From assembly GCA_030531385.1 (NCBI GenBank), contig JAUNNP010000007.1, forward strand, positions 1-43,924: DNA of 43,924 bases, given 5' to 3'. Both the position numbers and the translations under genes were made by a program. This document shows positions 32,912 to 41,126 of this stretch, in pieces. Origin of the DNA: Eubacteriales bacterium. GTDB lineage: Bacteria; Bacillota; Clostridia; Lachnospirales; Lachnospiraceae. Each line of letters opens with the position of its first letter. Position 1 is the stretch's first letter. A model generated the notes under the pieces. That model searched no databases, had not been told where the DNA came from, and worked only from the letters and a program-made list of their open reading frames with translations.

Positions 32912-32939
32912 TTGCTATAAATCTCAAATTGGATATAAT
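32912..32939 (+). promoter_or_regulatory. Probable degV promoter
   Basis: TTGCTA (32912-32917) and perfect TATAAT (32934-32939) with 16-bp spacing, 24 bp before the DegV ATG. Confidence 0.5.
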
Positions 32940-32963
32940 TTGATTTCAGGAGTTGATTTTGAA

Positions 32964-33839
32964 ATGAAAAAAACAGGTATAGTTACAGACAGTCATAGCA
33001 GCATTTCACAGGAACTCGCAGCAAATATGGGGATCCTTGTTTTGCCAATGCCGTTTTATATTAATGGAAGGACCTGCCTTGAGGGCATAGATTTAAGCCG
33101 TGAGGAGTTTTTCAGACTTCAGAGAGAGGGTGCCGACATCAGTACATCATCACCTTCGCCGGCAGATGTTATGGATATCTGGGACAGGGCTCTTTCAGAA
33201 TATGAGGAGATAGTTTATATTCCGATAAGCTCTGGGCTTTCGGGGTCTTACAGCGCTGCTGAGATGCTTTCCCGCGAGGAACCGTATGAGGGCAGGGTGT
33301 TTGTCGTTGATAATGGCAGGGTATCCACTCCCATGCATGTCACGGTACTCGACGCTATGGAAATGATCGAAAAGGGCAAAAACGCCGCTGAAATAAAGGA
33401 GATACTTGAAAAGTTCAGGGCGGAACAGGTCATTTATGTTGCCATTGATAATATAGAATATCTTAAGAAGGGCGGACGTGTTTCTCCTGCTGCCGCAGCG
33501 ATCGCGACCGTGCTCAATATTAAGCCGGTCGTTAAATTTGACGTAGGCTCACTGGATGTATATAAAAAATGCAGGGGCATGCAGGCAGCTGAAAAGGAGA
33601 TGTTTAAGGCGCTGAAAAACGATCTTATGACACGCTTTAAGGACTGGTATGAAAAGGGAGATTATTATCTTATGACCGCCACGGCCGTTCTTAAAGATGC
33701 AAATGATGCTTTTGTTGAAAGAGTAAAGGCCGAGTTTCCGGGAGTACCGGTCTACAGCGATTACCTCTCGCTTGGCACCAGCTGCCATATCGGATACGGC
33801 GGAATGGGTGTGGCAGTATCCTGCAAACCACGTTATTAA
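32964..33839 (+). CDS. DegV-family fatty-acid-binding protein
   Basis: Protein of 291 aa. It starts 'MKKTGIVTDSHSSISQELA' and has 'DISTSSPSPADV', 'YIPISSGLSGSY' (ligand-site Ser) and 'EYLKKGGRVSPAAA', all DegV marks. Members bind fatty acids (FakB-like) and present them for phosphorylation to FakA. No kinase gene is adjacent. ATG 32964 with AGGAG at about 12 nt is preferred to a TTG at 32940. Confidence 0.9.
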   Translation: MKKTGIVTDSHSSISQELAANMGILVLPMPFYINGRTCLEGIDLSREEFFRLQREGADISTSSPSPADVMDIWDRALSEYEEIVYIPISSGLSGSYSAAEMLSREEPYEGRVFVVDNGRVSTPMHVTVLDAMEMIEKGKNAAEIKEILEKFRAEQVIYVAIDNIEYLKKGGRVSPAAAAIATVLNIKPVVKFDVGSLDVYKKCRGMQAAEKEMFKALKNDLMTRFKDWYEKGDYYLMTATAVLKDANDAFVERVKAEFPGVPVYSDYLSLGTSCHIGYGGMGVAVSCKPRY

Positions 33840-33860
33840 TTAAATAATAAGCTTAAGGAA

Positions 33861-33892
33861 TGCCGCGGCAGGGTTTATGCCGCGGCATTTTT
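33861..33892 (+). terminator. Rho-independent terminator
   Basis: TGCCGCGGCA is repeated as its own complement at 33878-33887 around GGGTTTA and is followed by five Ts. Ends the degV transcript. Confidence 0.9.
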
Positions 33893-33944
33893 GAATTCAA
33901 AGTGCCTTTATGAGCTTAAATATTGTGTTTTTTTGCGTAATTAT

Positions 33945-33972
33945 TTGAAAAAGCAAATCTGTATTATATAAT
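33945..33972 (+). promoter_or_regulatory. Probable hydrogenase operon promoter
   Basis: TTGAAA (33945-33950) and TATAAT (33967-33972) with 16-bp spacing, leaving a leader of about 85 nt before the first gene. A short AGCC/GGCT hairpin follows at about 33981. Confidence 0.6.
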
Positions 33973-34062
33973 AAAAACATAGCCTCTGAAGGCTGTATTT
34001 GTTGTATGAAAATAAGGGAAAAAATTGGAGTCATTTATTAACAGTGGGTGGAGGAAAAACCA

Positions 34063-34539
34063 ATGTTAGATGCATCATTTTACGAAACAGCCGATAGCAT
34101 CATGGCACGTTATACGCCGGATGAGCGTTCTCTGATCCCGATCATTCAGGATGTGCAGGAGGAATATCGTTATCTCCCGCCGGAATTGCTTGAGTATATA
34201 GCGAGCAAGATCGGAATCACAGAAACAAAGGCATTCAGCGTTGCGAGCTTTTATGAGAACTTCTCGTTTGAGAAGAAGGGCAAGTACGTCATCAAGGTAT
34301 GCGACGGCACGGCCTGTCATGTGCGAAAGTCTATTCCGGTCCTTGAGTATCTCAGGAAGGAGCTTGGATTAAGCAGCGAAAAGCATACGACAGATGACCT
34401 TATGTTTACGGTAGAAACAGTATCATGTCTCGGAGCCTGCGGTCTTGCACCGGCACTTACAGTCAATGAGCAGGTACATTCCAAGATGACACCCGAAAAG
34501 GCTGCTGAGCTCATAAAAGAGCTGAGGGCCGAGGGTTAA
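34063..34539 (+). CDS. hydC: HydC, NuoE-like [2Fe-2S] subunit
   Basis: Protein of 158 aa with the thioredoxin-like [2Fe-2S] fold. The four ligands appear in 'VCDGTACHVRK' and 'VSCLGACGLAP'. It carries electrons between the HydB flavin subunit and HydA. The ATG at 34063 has GGAGG; an in-frame GTG at 34048 would place the ribosome site inside the gene. First gene of the three-gene hydrogenase operon. Confidence 0.9.
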   Translation: MLDASFYETADSIMARYTPDERSLIPIIQDVQEEYRYLPPELLEYIASKIGITETKAFSVASFYENFSFEKKGKYVIKVCDGTACHVRKSIPVLEYLRKELGLSSEKHTTDDLMFTVETVSCLGACGLAPALTVNEQVHSKMTPEKAAELIKELRAEG

Positions 34540-34565
34540 CGCCGCAATAAAGAGAGGTCAGATGT

Positions 34566-36458
34566 ATGAAAATAGAGAATAGAGTTCGTTTAAAGCAGTT
34601 TCGTGCTGAATGTCAGCAAAAACACAGCGAATTAAAATGTCATATCCTTGTATGCGGCGGTACCGGCTGTCTTGCAGGCGGCTCAGAGGCTCTTTATCAG
34701 AGAATGCTTGAGCTTACCGCAGGCCTTGATAATGTCGATGTAAAGATCGGCGATGAGGCCCATACAGGCGTACATAAGTCAGAGGATATAGGAGTTCATA
34801 AGAGCGGCTGTCACGGCTTTTGCGAGATGGGTCCGCTTGTAAGGATCGAGCCTTACGGTTACCTGTACCTCAAGGTAAAGCTTGAGGACTGCGATGAGAT
34901 CTTTGAAAAAACCGTTCTTGGCGGTCTTCCGGTAGAGCGTCTCATGTATCATGAGGGAGATAAGGTATTCCGCTCACAGGAGGAGATCCCGTTCTATGCA
35001 AGACAGACAAGACTTGTACTTAAGAACTGCGGACACATCGATGCCGAGCACATCGAGGAGGCTATCGCTGTAGGCGCATATAAGGGCTTTGAAAAGGCAC
35101 TTTTTGAGATGACTCCGGATGCAGTTATCAAGACTGTGTTCGATTCCAAGCTTCGCGGACGAGGCGGCGCAGGCTTCGTTGCAGGAAAGAAATGGCAGCA
35201 GGTAGCATCACAGAAGGAGACTATCCGTTACGTTGTCTGCAACGGTGATGAGGGTGATCCGGGTGCATTCATGGACCGAAGTGTTATGGAGGGAGATCCT
35301 CATCGTATGATCGAGGGTATGATGATCGCCGCATACGCTGTCGGTGCCCAGGAAGGCTATATTTACGTTAGAGCAGAGTATCCGCTTGCCATCCAGAGAC
35401 TTAAGATAGCTATAGCACAGGCAGAAGAGTATGGTCTGCTTGGCGACAATATCCTTGGAACAGGCTTTAGCTTCAGACTCCACATAAACCGCGGTGCCGG
35501 AGCATTTGTATGCGGCGAGGGTTCTGCTCTTACAGCTTCAATCGAGGGTAAGCGAGGCATGCCGAGAGTAAAGCCTCCGCGTACTGTTGAGCAGGGACTT
35601 TTCGGAAAACCGACCGTTCTTAATAATGTTGAGACCTATGCCAACGTTTCGATGATCATCTTAAACGGTGCAGAGTGGTACGCAAATATCGGTACTCCGA
35701 ACAGCCCCGGAACCAAGGCCTTCGCGCTTACCGGAAATGTTAAAAATACCGGTCTTATTGAAGTTCCGATGGGTATTTCGCTCCGTGAGATCGTTTTCGA
35801 TATCGGCGGCGGCATTCCAAACGGAAAAAAGTTCAAGGCTGTACAGATCGGCGGACCTTCGGGCGGATGTCTTATTACTGAGCAGCTTGACGTAAGCATG
35901 GATTTCGACTCACTTACGAAGCTTGGCGCAATGATCGGTTCGGGCGGACTCGTTGTTATGGATGAGGATTCATGTATGGTCGAGGTCGCACGTTTCTTTA
36001 TGAGCTTTACCCAGAAGGAAAGCTGCGGAAAGTGCGTTCCGTGCCGTGAGGGTACAAAGCGTATGCTTGAGATCTTAGAGCGTATCGTTGCCGGAAACGG
36101 TAAGATGGAGGATATAGATACTCTCCGTCAGCTTGCGGATGTGGTTGGAAATGCTGCCCTCTGCGGTCTCGGAAAGAGTGCGCCAAAGCCTGTCGTAAGT
36201 ACTCTTAACGGATTTATGGATGAGTACATTGCCCATATCCGCGATCACAGATGTCCTTCGGGAGTCTGTTCAAAGCTTCGCGTATATAAGATCGATCCCG
36301 AGCTTTGCAAGGGATGCTCGAAGTGTGCGCGCAACTGTCCTGCAGGCGCAATTACAGGTGTCATAAAGTCACCGTTCAGCATTGATACCGATAAGTGTAT
36401 CAAGTGCGGTGCCTGTGTTGATCAGTGTGCTTTCCACGCTGTGTATATTGAGAAGTAA
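34566..36458 (+). CDS. hydB: HydB, NuoF-like NADH/FMN subunit
   Basis: Protein of 630 aa. In order: a thioredoxin-like [2Fe-2S] domain (Cys near 31, 36 and 'GCHGFC'), the NADH/FMN-binding region ('SKLRGRGGAGFVAGKKW', 'CNGDEGDPGAFMD'), an SLBB stretch, a [4Fe-4S] site 'ESCGKCVPCREG', and two C-terminal ferredoxin clusters ('CKGCSKCARNCP', 'CIKCGACVDQC'). It is the flavin site proposed for electron bifurcation between NADH and ferredoxin. Confidence 0.93.
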   Translation: MKIENRVRLKQFRAECQQKHSELKCHILVCGGTGCLAGGSEALYQRMLELTAGLDNVDVKIGDEAHTGVHKSEDIGVHKSGCHGFCEMGPLVRIEPYGYLYLKVKLEDCDEIFEKTVLGGLPVERLMYHEGDKVFRSQEEIPFYARQTRLVLKNCGHIDAEHIEEAIAVGAYKGFEKALFEMTPDAVIKTVFDSKLRGRGGAGFVAGKKWQQVASQKETIRYVVCNGDEGDPGAFMDRSVMEGDPHRMIEGMMIAAYAVGAQEGYIYVRAEYPLAIQRLKIAIAQAEEYGLLGDNILGTGFSFRLHINRGAGAFVCGEGSALTASIEGKRGMPRVKPPRTVEQGLFGKPTVLNNVETYANVSMIILNGAEWYANIGTPNSPGTKAFALTGNVKNTGLIEVPMGISLREIVFDIGGGIPNGKKFKAVQIGGPSGGCLITEQLDVSMDFDSLTKLGAMIGSGGLVVMDEDSCMVEVARFFMSFTQKESCGKCVPCREGTKRMLEILERIVAGNGKMEDIDTLRQLADVVGNAALCGLGKSAPKPVVSTLNGFMDEYIAHIRDHRCPSGVCSKLRVYKIDPELCKGCSKCARNCPAGAITGVIKSPFSIDTDKCIKCGACVDQCAFHAVYIEK

Positions 36459-36469
36459 GGAGGACAGTT

Positions 36470-38239
36470 ATGGGTTATATGACAATAAACGGCCTTCAGG
36501 TCGAGTTTACGGATGAGCCTAATGTCCTTTCCGTTGTCAGAAAGGCAGGCATAGATATTCCAACTCTCTGTTATCATTCAGAGCTTTCAGTTTACGGCGC
36601 ATGCCGTCTCTGCATGGTCGAGGATGACAGAGGAAAGACATTTGCATCATGTTCAGAGCGTCCGAGAGACGGAATGGTGATCTACACCAACACGATGCGT
36701 CTTATGAATTACCGCAAGACTATCATTGAGCTTCTTCTTGCAGCTCATGACCGTGACTGCACGACCTGCGTAAAGACAAATGAGTGTCACCTTCAGGATC
36801 TTGCGCACCGTCTTGGAGTAAACCATGTAAGATTCAAGAACAGATATGATGACCCTGATGAGAGACATCCGCTGGATTTTAGTTCACCGTCTATCGTAAG
36901 GGATCCGAATAAGTGCATACTCTGCGGAGACTGTGTAAGAGTGTGCGACAATGTTCAGGGTGTAAATGCTATCGACTTTGCATACCGCGGAACGGATACC
37001 ATCGTTACTCCTGCATTTAATAAGACTATCGCGCAGACAGACTGTGTTGGCTGCGGACAGTGCCGCGTTGTATGTCCTACAGGCGCTATCAGCATCAGAA
37101 CAAATCTCACAGAGGTCTGGAATGCCATAGCTGATCCAAATACCATAGTGGTTGCACAGGTTGCTCCGGCAGTACGTGTTGCGCTCGGTGACAGATTTGG
37201 GCTTCCAAAGGGTGAAAATGTAATGGGCAAGCTCGTAAGCGCCCTTCACAGAATAGGCTTTGACGAGGTTTATGATACCACCTACGGTGCCGACCTTACT
37301 GTAATGGAGGAGGCAGCAGAGTTCCTTGAGAGATTCTCAGCCGGTGAAAAGCTTCCGCTCTTTACATCATGCTGCCCGGCATGGGTAAAGTACTGTGAGT
37401 CACGCTATCCTGAGCTTGCAGATCATCTTTCTACCTGCCGTTCACCTCAGCAGATGTTTGGTGCTGTTATCAGAGAGTATTACCGCAATCCTGAGGTAAA
37501 CAGCGGAAAGAAGGTCGTTTCCGTAAGTATCATGCCATGTACAGCCAAGAAGGGAGAGATCCTTCGCCCTGAGTCCAAGACTAACGGCAAGCAGGATATC
37601 GACTATGTTCTTACAACTACTGAGGTGGTTGCTATGATACAGAAGTCGGGCATCGTTTTCGAGGAGCTTGATATTGAGGCTGCTGATATGCCGTTCGGCA
37701 TTGGTTCCGGCGGCGGTGTTATCTTCGGTGTGACAGGCGGTGTTACCGAGGCAGTGCTTCGCCGTATCGTTAAGGGACACAGCCGTCTTGATCTTGAGAA
37801 GATCAAAAACTGCGGCGTAAGAGGTGAGCAGAAGGTCAAGGAATTTGAACTTGAATACATGGGCAAGACTGTAAGGGCTGCTGTTATCAATGGACTTGGA
37901 AATGTTGACGCTGTTCTTCAGAAGGTAAAGTCGGGTGAGGTCCATTATGATCTTATCGAGGTAATGGCCTGCAGACGCGGCTGCATCATGGGAGGCGGAC
38001 AGCCTGTAGGTGCGGGACAGAAGACAAGGACTGCAAGAGCTAAGGGACTTTATGATACTGATGTAAATACACAGATCAGAAAGTCTAATGAGAACCCGAT
38101 GGTTGCAAACCTTTATGAGGGTATGCTCAAGGGTAAGGAGCATCAGCTTCTCCACAGAAACTTTGAGCAGCGTGACCTCGAGGCAGCTGAAAAGGCAGCA
38201 GCAAAGAAGTCAAAAAAGAAGGCAGCTGCAGCCAAATAA
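36470..38239 (+). CDS. hydA: HydA, [FeFe]-hydrogenase catalytic subunit
   Basis: Protein of 589 aa. The N-terminus has a [2Fe-2S] ferredoxin domain ('CYHSELSVYGACRLC'), a His/Cys3 cluster ('HDRDCTTCVKTNEC') and two [4Fe-4S] clusters ('CILCGDCVRVC', 'CVGCGQCRVVC'). H-cluster motifs are L1 TSCCPAW, L2 MPCTAKKGE and L3 EVMACRRGCIMGGGQP. The tail is Lys/Ala-rich. With HydB and HydC it forms a group A3 trimeric hydrogenase that makes H2 from NADH plus reduced ferredoxin. Maturases HydEFG are not in the window. Confidence 0.95.
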   Translation: MGYMTINGLQVEFTDEPNVLSVVRKAGIDIPTLCYHSELSVYGACRLCMVEDDRGKTFASCSERPRDGMVIYTNTMRLMNYRKTIIELLLAAHDRDCTTCVKTNECHLQDLAHRLGVNHVRFKNRYDDPDERHPLDFSSPSIVRDPNKCILCGDCVRVCDNVQGVNAIDFAYRGTDTIVTPAFNKTIAQTDCVGCGQCRVVCPTGAISIRTNLTEVWNAIADPNTIVVAQVAPAVRVALGDRFGLPKGENVMGKLVSALHRIGFDEVYDTTYGADLTVMEEAAEFLERFSAGEKLPLFTSCCPAWVKYCESRYPELADHLSTCRSPQQMFGAVIREYYRNPEVNSGKKVVSVSIMPCTAKKGEILRPESKTNGKQDIDYVLTTTEVVAMIQKSGIVFEELDIEAADMPFGIGSGGGVIFGVTGGVTEAVLRRIVKGHSRLDLEKIKNCGVRGEQKVKEFELEYMGKTVRAAVINGLGNVDAVLQKVKSGEVHYDLIEVMACRRGCIMGGGQPVGAGQKTRTARAKGLYDTDVNTQIRKSNENPMVANLYEGMLKGKEHQLLHRNFEQRDLEAAEKAAAKKSKKKAAAAK

Positions 38240-38295
38240 TATGGACAGGAGAGTCTGATCCAAAAGCGCGGATCATCCTGTAAATGAAATGAAAA

Positions 38296-38322
38296 CACGG
38301 CATACCGGAATGGTATGCCGTG
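38296..38322. terminator. Terminator between hydA and queT
   Basis: CACGGCATACC pairs with GGTATGCCGTG around a 5-nt loop; the following CTTTCGTTT is T-rich. Lies between convergent genes. Confidence 0.75.
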
Positions 38323-38339
38323 CTTTCGTTTGTTTAAAT

Positions 38340-38846
38340 TTATGCATTTGGACTTGTTAAGATCCTTCCGATCTTAGCCTTATCAAGCGCTGCTGCAAAA
38401 ATGAGGCCGAATATTCCGCAGCTTATGAACTCACCGATAAAGAGACTTATCATCAGCATCCATATTGGAAGATCTACGCCGTAGCCATATTTCAGCACCA
38501 ATGGAATAATGATGGTGTTTGAAATAATAGGTGGAATTATGGCTATCCATCTCGGTTTACTGCGGAGCATATATGTGCCTATGGCTCCGATAAGCGTTGC
38601 AAGACTTCCGAAAACAATATCCAGCATAGTTGCGCCGCCGATAAGGTTGGAAATAATGCAGCCTATGAAAAGTCCCGGAATAGCTGCCGGAGTAAAAACG
38701 GGAAGAATGGTAAGTGCCTCAGCTATACGAACCTGAACTTCTCCATAACTGATCGCCGCGAATACCACGCATAAAACAACGTAGACTGCCGCAATCACTG
38801 CGCCCTGTGTCAGTTTAGTGACACTGTCCTTCTGATCGTTAAACAT
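38340..38846 (-). CDS. queT: QueT-family queuosine precursor transporter
   Basis: Protein of 168 aa with five or six membrane helices: 'LTQGAVIAAVYVVLCVVFAA', 'YGEVQVRIAEALTILPVFTP', 'GLFIGCIISNLIGG'. This is the QueT family, thought to import preQ0/preQ1 as the substrate-binding part of an ECF transporter. The preQ1-I-like riboswitch in its leader supports the call. AAAGGAG precedes the ATG. Confidence 0.92.
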   Translation of the reverse strand: MFNDQKDSVTKLTQGAVIAAVYVVLCVVFAAISYGEVQVRIAEALTILPVFTPAAIPGLFIGCIISNLIGGATMLDIVFGSLATLIGAIGTYMLRSKPRWIAIIPPIISNTIIIPLVLKYGYGVDLPIWMLMISLFIGEFISCGIFGLIFAAALDKAKIGRILTSPNA

Positions 38847-38856
38847 ATTCAGTTTT

Positions 38857-38899
38857 CTCCTTTAGTTTTGTTTTAGGTGAGGAAGGTCTCGAACTCACC
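38857..38899 (-). ncRNA. preQ1-I riboswitch
   Basis: On the minus strand GGTGAG-UUC-GAGACCUUC-CUCACC (38899-38876 region) is the P1 stem and loop. It is followed by UAAAACAAAACUAAAGGAG, the A-rich tail that folds back and hides the ribosome site in class I preQ1 riboswitches. The start of the aptamer nearly coincides with the expected +1 of the promoter at 38907-38935. Control is probably at translation because the tail includes the AGGAG. Confidence 0.82.
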
Positions 38900-38906
38900 G
38901 CGGCTT

Positions 38907-38935
38907 ATTATAGTGATAATGACAGAAAATATCAA
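38907..38935 (-). promoter_or_regulatory. queT promoter
   Basis: TTGATA (38935-38930) and perfect TATAAT (38912-38907) on the minus strand with 17-bp spacing. The -35 overlaps the stop of the upstream secreted-protein gene, so queT is its own transcription unit. Confidence 0.8.
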
Positions 38936-40098
38936 GTAGTTTTCTTTCCGTCACTGCCAAGCCTGCTTCCGTCAGGCGCGGCTTCGTTGCGGTACATGGA
39001 GCCATAGCTCCTTAACCCAAGAGCATCGTAGAACCAGCGCCCTGCAGCGGTATTTCCGATAAGACGATATACCCAGGTCGGGCCGGCCACGTCTGAAAGA
39101 GCTGTGAAGTAATAGCTGCTTCCATCAATATCCTGCCATCCCGAGCACATTTTTCCGGTGGTCTTGTCAAGATAGTAGCGTTTGCCATCCTGCGCGTCAT
39201 CGAACCAGCCTGAAGAGGCTGCACCAAGGTCTCCGTCGGAAATCTCATTTAAATGATACCAGTCCATATTGGCTGTTCTTACCCATCCGGTTTCCATGTA
39301 GGCATTTTTATCAAAATGGAACCACTGGTTTTTTGCGCCGCCTTTAGAATATCCGTTATAGATATAGTACCATCCATCGGCAGCATAGGTACCGCTCGCC
39401 TCCGAACCATATTTCCACAGGTTGTTTTCAGCATCGATAAGGTACCAGCTTCCCTGTGATACAGATGCATTCTCTAAAGGTGAGGAATATTTGGTAAGGC
39501 CGTATCCGTAAGTCAAAGTACCTGATGAACTGCCGCCACCGCCCCCACCGCTGCCGCCGCTTGAGTAGTTTACCAGGGCATCTCCGGATGCACCGCTCCA
39601 GGGGTCATCGGAATTAAAATCGGGTCTTATGGCATCTGAATTGATGGCCTCAGCCTGAACAGATATACTTATATTTGCGTTTGGATCGGCCTTCCCCGCA
39701 TCAGGCGCTTTGAGGGCGCTTATAGCTTCATAGGAGGTGGCTCTTTCGGCCTTTACAGTCAGATAATAATATTCACCTATTTTCTTCCAGCAGTTTCCCG
39801 GCACTATGCAGCTGTCTGTAAAATCCTTATCCAATCCGGTCTGGGAAAGAGCGCATTTTATCCTGAGCCACGACTGCCCGCCAAGATTGTTTACGGCAAG
39901 AGTGAAACCAATATCCTCCCGCGGCGAGTAGGTCCTTTCATCTTCGGCATTTATTGTCATACTTACAGAGATATAACCGGACTTTGCTGTCGCTGTAGTA
40001 TAGGTTCCGGAGTATGCGGGCACGGTAAGAGCAAAGGCGAGCAATACGGAAAGTACAGCTGTCAGGGTGTTCTTTTTAACATTCTGTTTTATTAACAT
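38932..40098 (-). CDS. TasA-like protein with wall-binding repeats
   Basis: Protein of 388 aa. Signal peptide about 1-31 ('LAFALTVPAYSG'). Residues about 40-165 look like a TasA/camelysin-type beta domain: 'DIGFTLAVNNLGGQSWLRIK', 'WKKIGEYYYLTV' and 'NISISVQAEAINSD' match the family's N-x-G, YYL and VxAEAIQ pattern. A Gly/Ser linker (about 180-195) leads to aromatic wall-binding repeats ('DGWYYIYNGYS', 'QWFHFDKNAYMETGW', 'CSGWQDIDGSSYYF'). It may anchor a fibre to the wall. Last gene of the SipW operon, 16 bp after the TasA-like gene, with AAGGAAA before the ATG. Confidence 0.7.
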   Translation of the reverse strand: MLIKQNVKKNTLTAVLSVLLAFALTVPAYSGTYTTATAKSGYISVSMTINAEDERTYSPREDIGFTLAVNNLGGQSWLRIKCALSQTGLDKDFTDSCIVPGNCWKKIGEYYYLTVKAERATSYEAISALKAPDAGKADPNANISISVQAEAINSDAIRPDFNSDDPWSGASGDALVNYSSGGSGGGGGGSSSGTLTYGYGLTKYSSPLENASVSQGSWYLIDAENNLWKYGSEASGTYAADGWYYIYNGYSKGGAKNQWFHFDKNAYMETGWVRTANMDWYHLNEISDGDLGAASSGWFDDAQDGKRYYLDKTTGKMCSGWQDIDGSSYYFTALSDVAGPTWVYRLIGNTAAGRWFYDALGLRSYGSMYRNEAAPDGSRLGSDGKKTT

Positions 40099-40114
40099 GA
40101 CATTTCCTTATAAA

Positions 40115-40720
40115 TCAGCTGAAAAAGTGTGAGACCGCATCGGCATCTGCATCGGAAACACCGACATTTACAGATGAAAGCATATAGCCGGTCAGGTCAA
40201 TGGTACCTGAAACGCCTTCACTTTCAACATAGTCCGGAACGGAAACGGTCGTAAAGAGATCGGTAGTTGCGTTTCCTGCAGGCAAAATGCTCTTATATCT
40301 GTAAAGATATACAGAAGGCGCCGAGGTGCTGTCTGTGCTGCTCTTTACAAGTGTCCAGTTGACAGTATCAAAGTCAATGGTAACTGCATCCCTGTAGCTG
40401 AGCGCTGATTCTCCATCAAGTCTCGCATTGATATTTGGTACGGTCACAAGCAGGTAAGCATAAGAGCTGTAATCCACGCCTGACTCTATTTTGGCCTTCT
40501 TTGTAAAGGTCGATCTTGGCTCAAGATTCTTAGCCTCGGTCGGATCAAAGGTCTCAGCTACCTTGCCTACTGTGTCCCCGGATGCCCCTCCGCCGGCGAC
40601 GATATTGAAGGTGTTCTGCGCAGTGCTTGTCTGTGCCGAATAATAAGCATAAGCACCTGTAGTTCCGAATAATACTGCGAGCATTATTCCTGTTACTGTA
40701 ACGATAGTTTTCTTATTCAT
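40115..40720 (-). CDS. TasA/camelysin-like secreted protein
   Basis: Protein of 201 aa. The N-terminus is a SipW-type signal ('GIMLAVLFGTTGAYAYYSAQ', then 'TSTAQNTFNI'), the form cleaved by SipW-like peptidases. The mature protein is beta-rich, with 'YAYLLVTVPNINARLDGESA', 'VNWTLVKSS', 'SVYLYRYKSILP' and 'TTDLFTTVSVPDY' in the TasA/CalY order. The same stretches recur in the protein at 42618-43769. It is probably the main fibre subunit. AGGAG precedes the ATG. Confidence 0.78.
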   Translation of the reverse strand: MNKKTIVTVTGIMLAVLFGTTGAYAYYSAQTSTAQNTFNIVAGGGASGDTVGKVAETFDPTEAKNLEPRSTFTKKAKIESGVDYSSYAYLLVTVPNINARLDGESALSYRDAVTIDFDTVNWTLVKSSTDSTSAPSVYLYRYKSILPAGNATTDLFTTVSVPDYVESEGVSGTIDLTGYMLSSVNVGVSDADADAVSHFFS

Positions 40721-40741
40721 TTTATTCTCCTTAATTCGAGT

Positions 40742-41101
40742 TTACAAAAGCGGAGGAATTCCTATTATCATTCTTCCGTCGATTTCTGAAATGCTGACCG
40801 TGTAAGGGTCTTCCACATTATTTGCGTCGCCCTTAAAAATAAATCCGTTTTCATTTTCACCGACTATGCGGTGAACTATTATATTTCCGTTGTGTCTGTA
40901 TGCACAAACAGAGCCGTCAGACGGAGCAAGCAGCATGGAGGTCACTATAAGCGATCCGGCCGGGAGCTCCGGTGCCATGCTTCCGGTCCTTAGCCAGTAA
41001 AAGTGAAATGTGGATCTTATTACTAAGGTGGTAATTACTATAGCAAGAAGGTATCGAAGATTTGTTTTTAGAAAGTTCATGATCAGTAATATCCCGGTCA
41101 T
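40742..41101 (-). CDS. sipW: SipW-like (ER-type) signal peptidase I
   Basis: Protein of 119 aa. One N-terminal membrane helix (about 17-36), then catalytic Ser41 in 'RTGSMAPELPAGSLIV', His77 in 'IIVHRIVG' and 'FKGDANNVEDPY' (91-95 GDANN). The Ser/His pair marks the SipW branch, unlike the Ser/Lys of ordinary SipS. At 119 aa it is much shorter than typical SipW (about 190 aa) and lacks the C-terminal helix. It would process the SipW-type signals of the neighbouring proteins. The start is uncertain (41101 or Met at 41080; neither has a strong ribosome site). Confidence 0.85.
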   Translation of the reverse strand: MTGILLIMNFLKTNLRYLLAIVITTLVIRSTFHFYWLRTGSMAPELPAGSLIVTSMLLAPSDGSVCAYRHNGNIIVHRIVGENENGFIFKGDANNVEDPYTVSISEIDGRMIIGIPPLL

Positions 41102-41126
41102 ATTGAAGATGGGTTAAAGACAGCCT

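Noticed and set aside
34063..38239. Respiratory complex I (nuo) genes
   Set aside because: NuoE/NuoF-like subunits occur with an H-cluster protein and no other nuo genes, so this is a HydABC hydrogenase.
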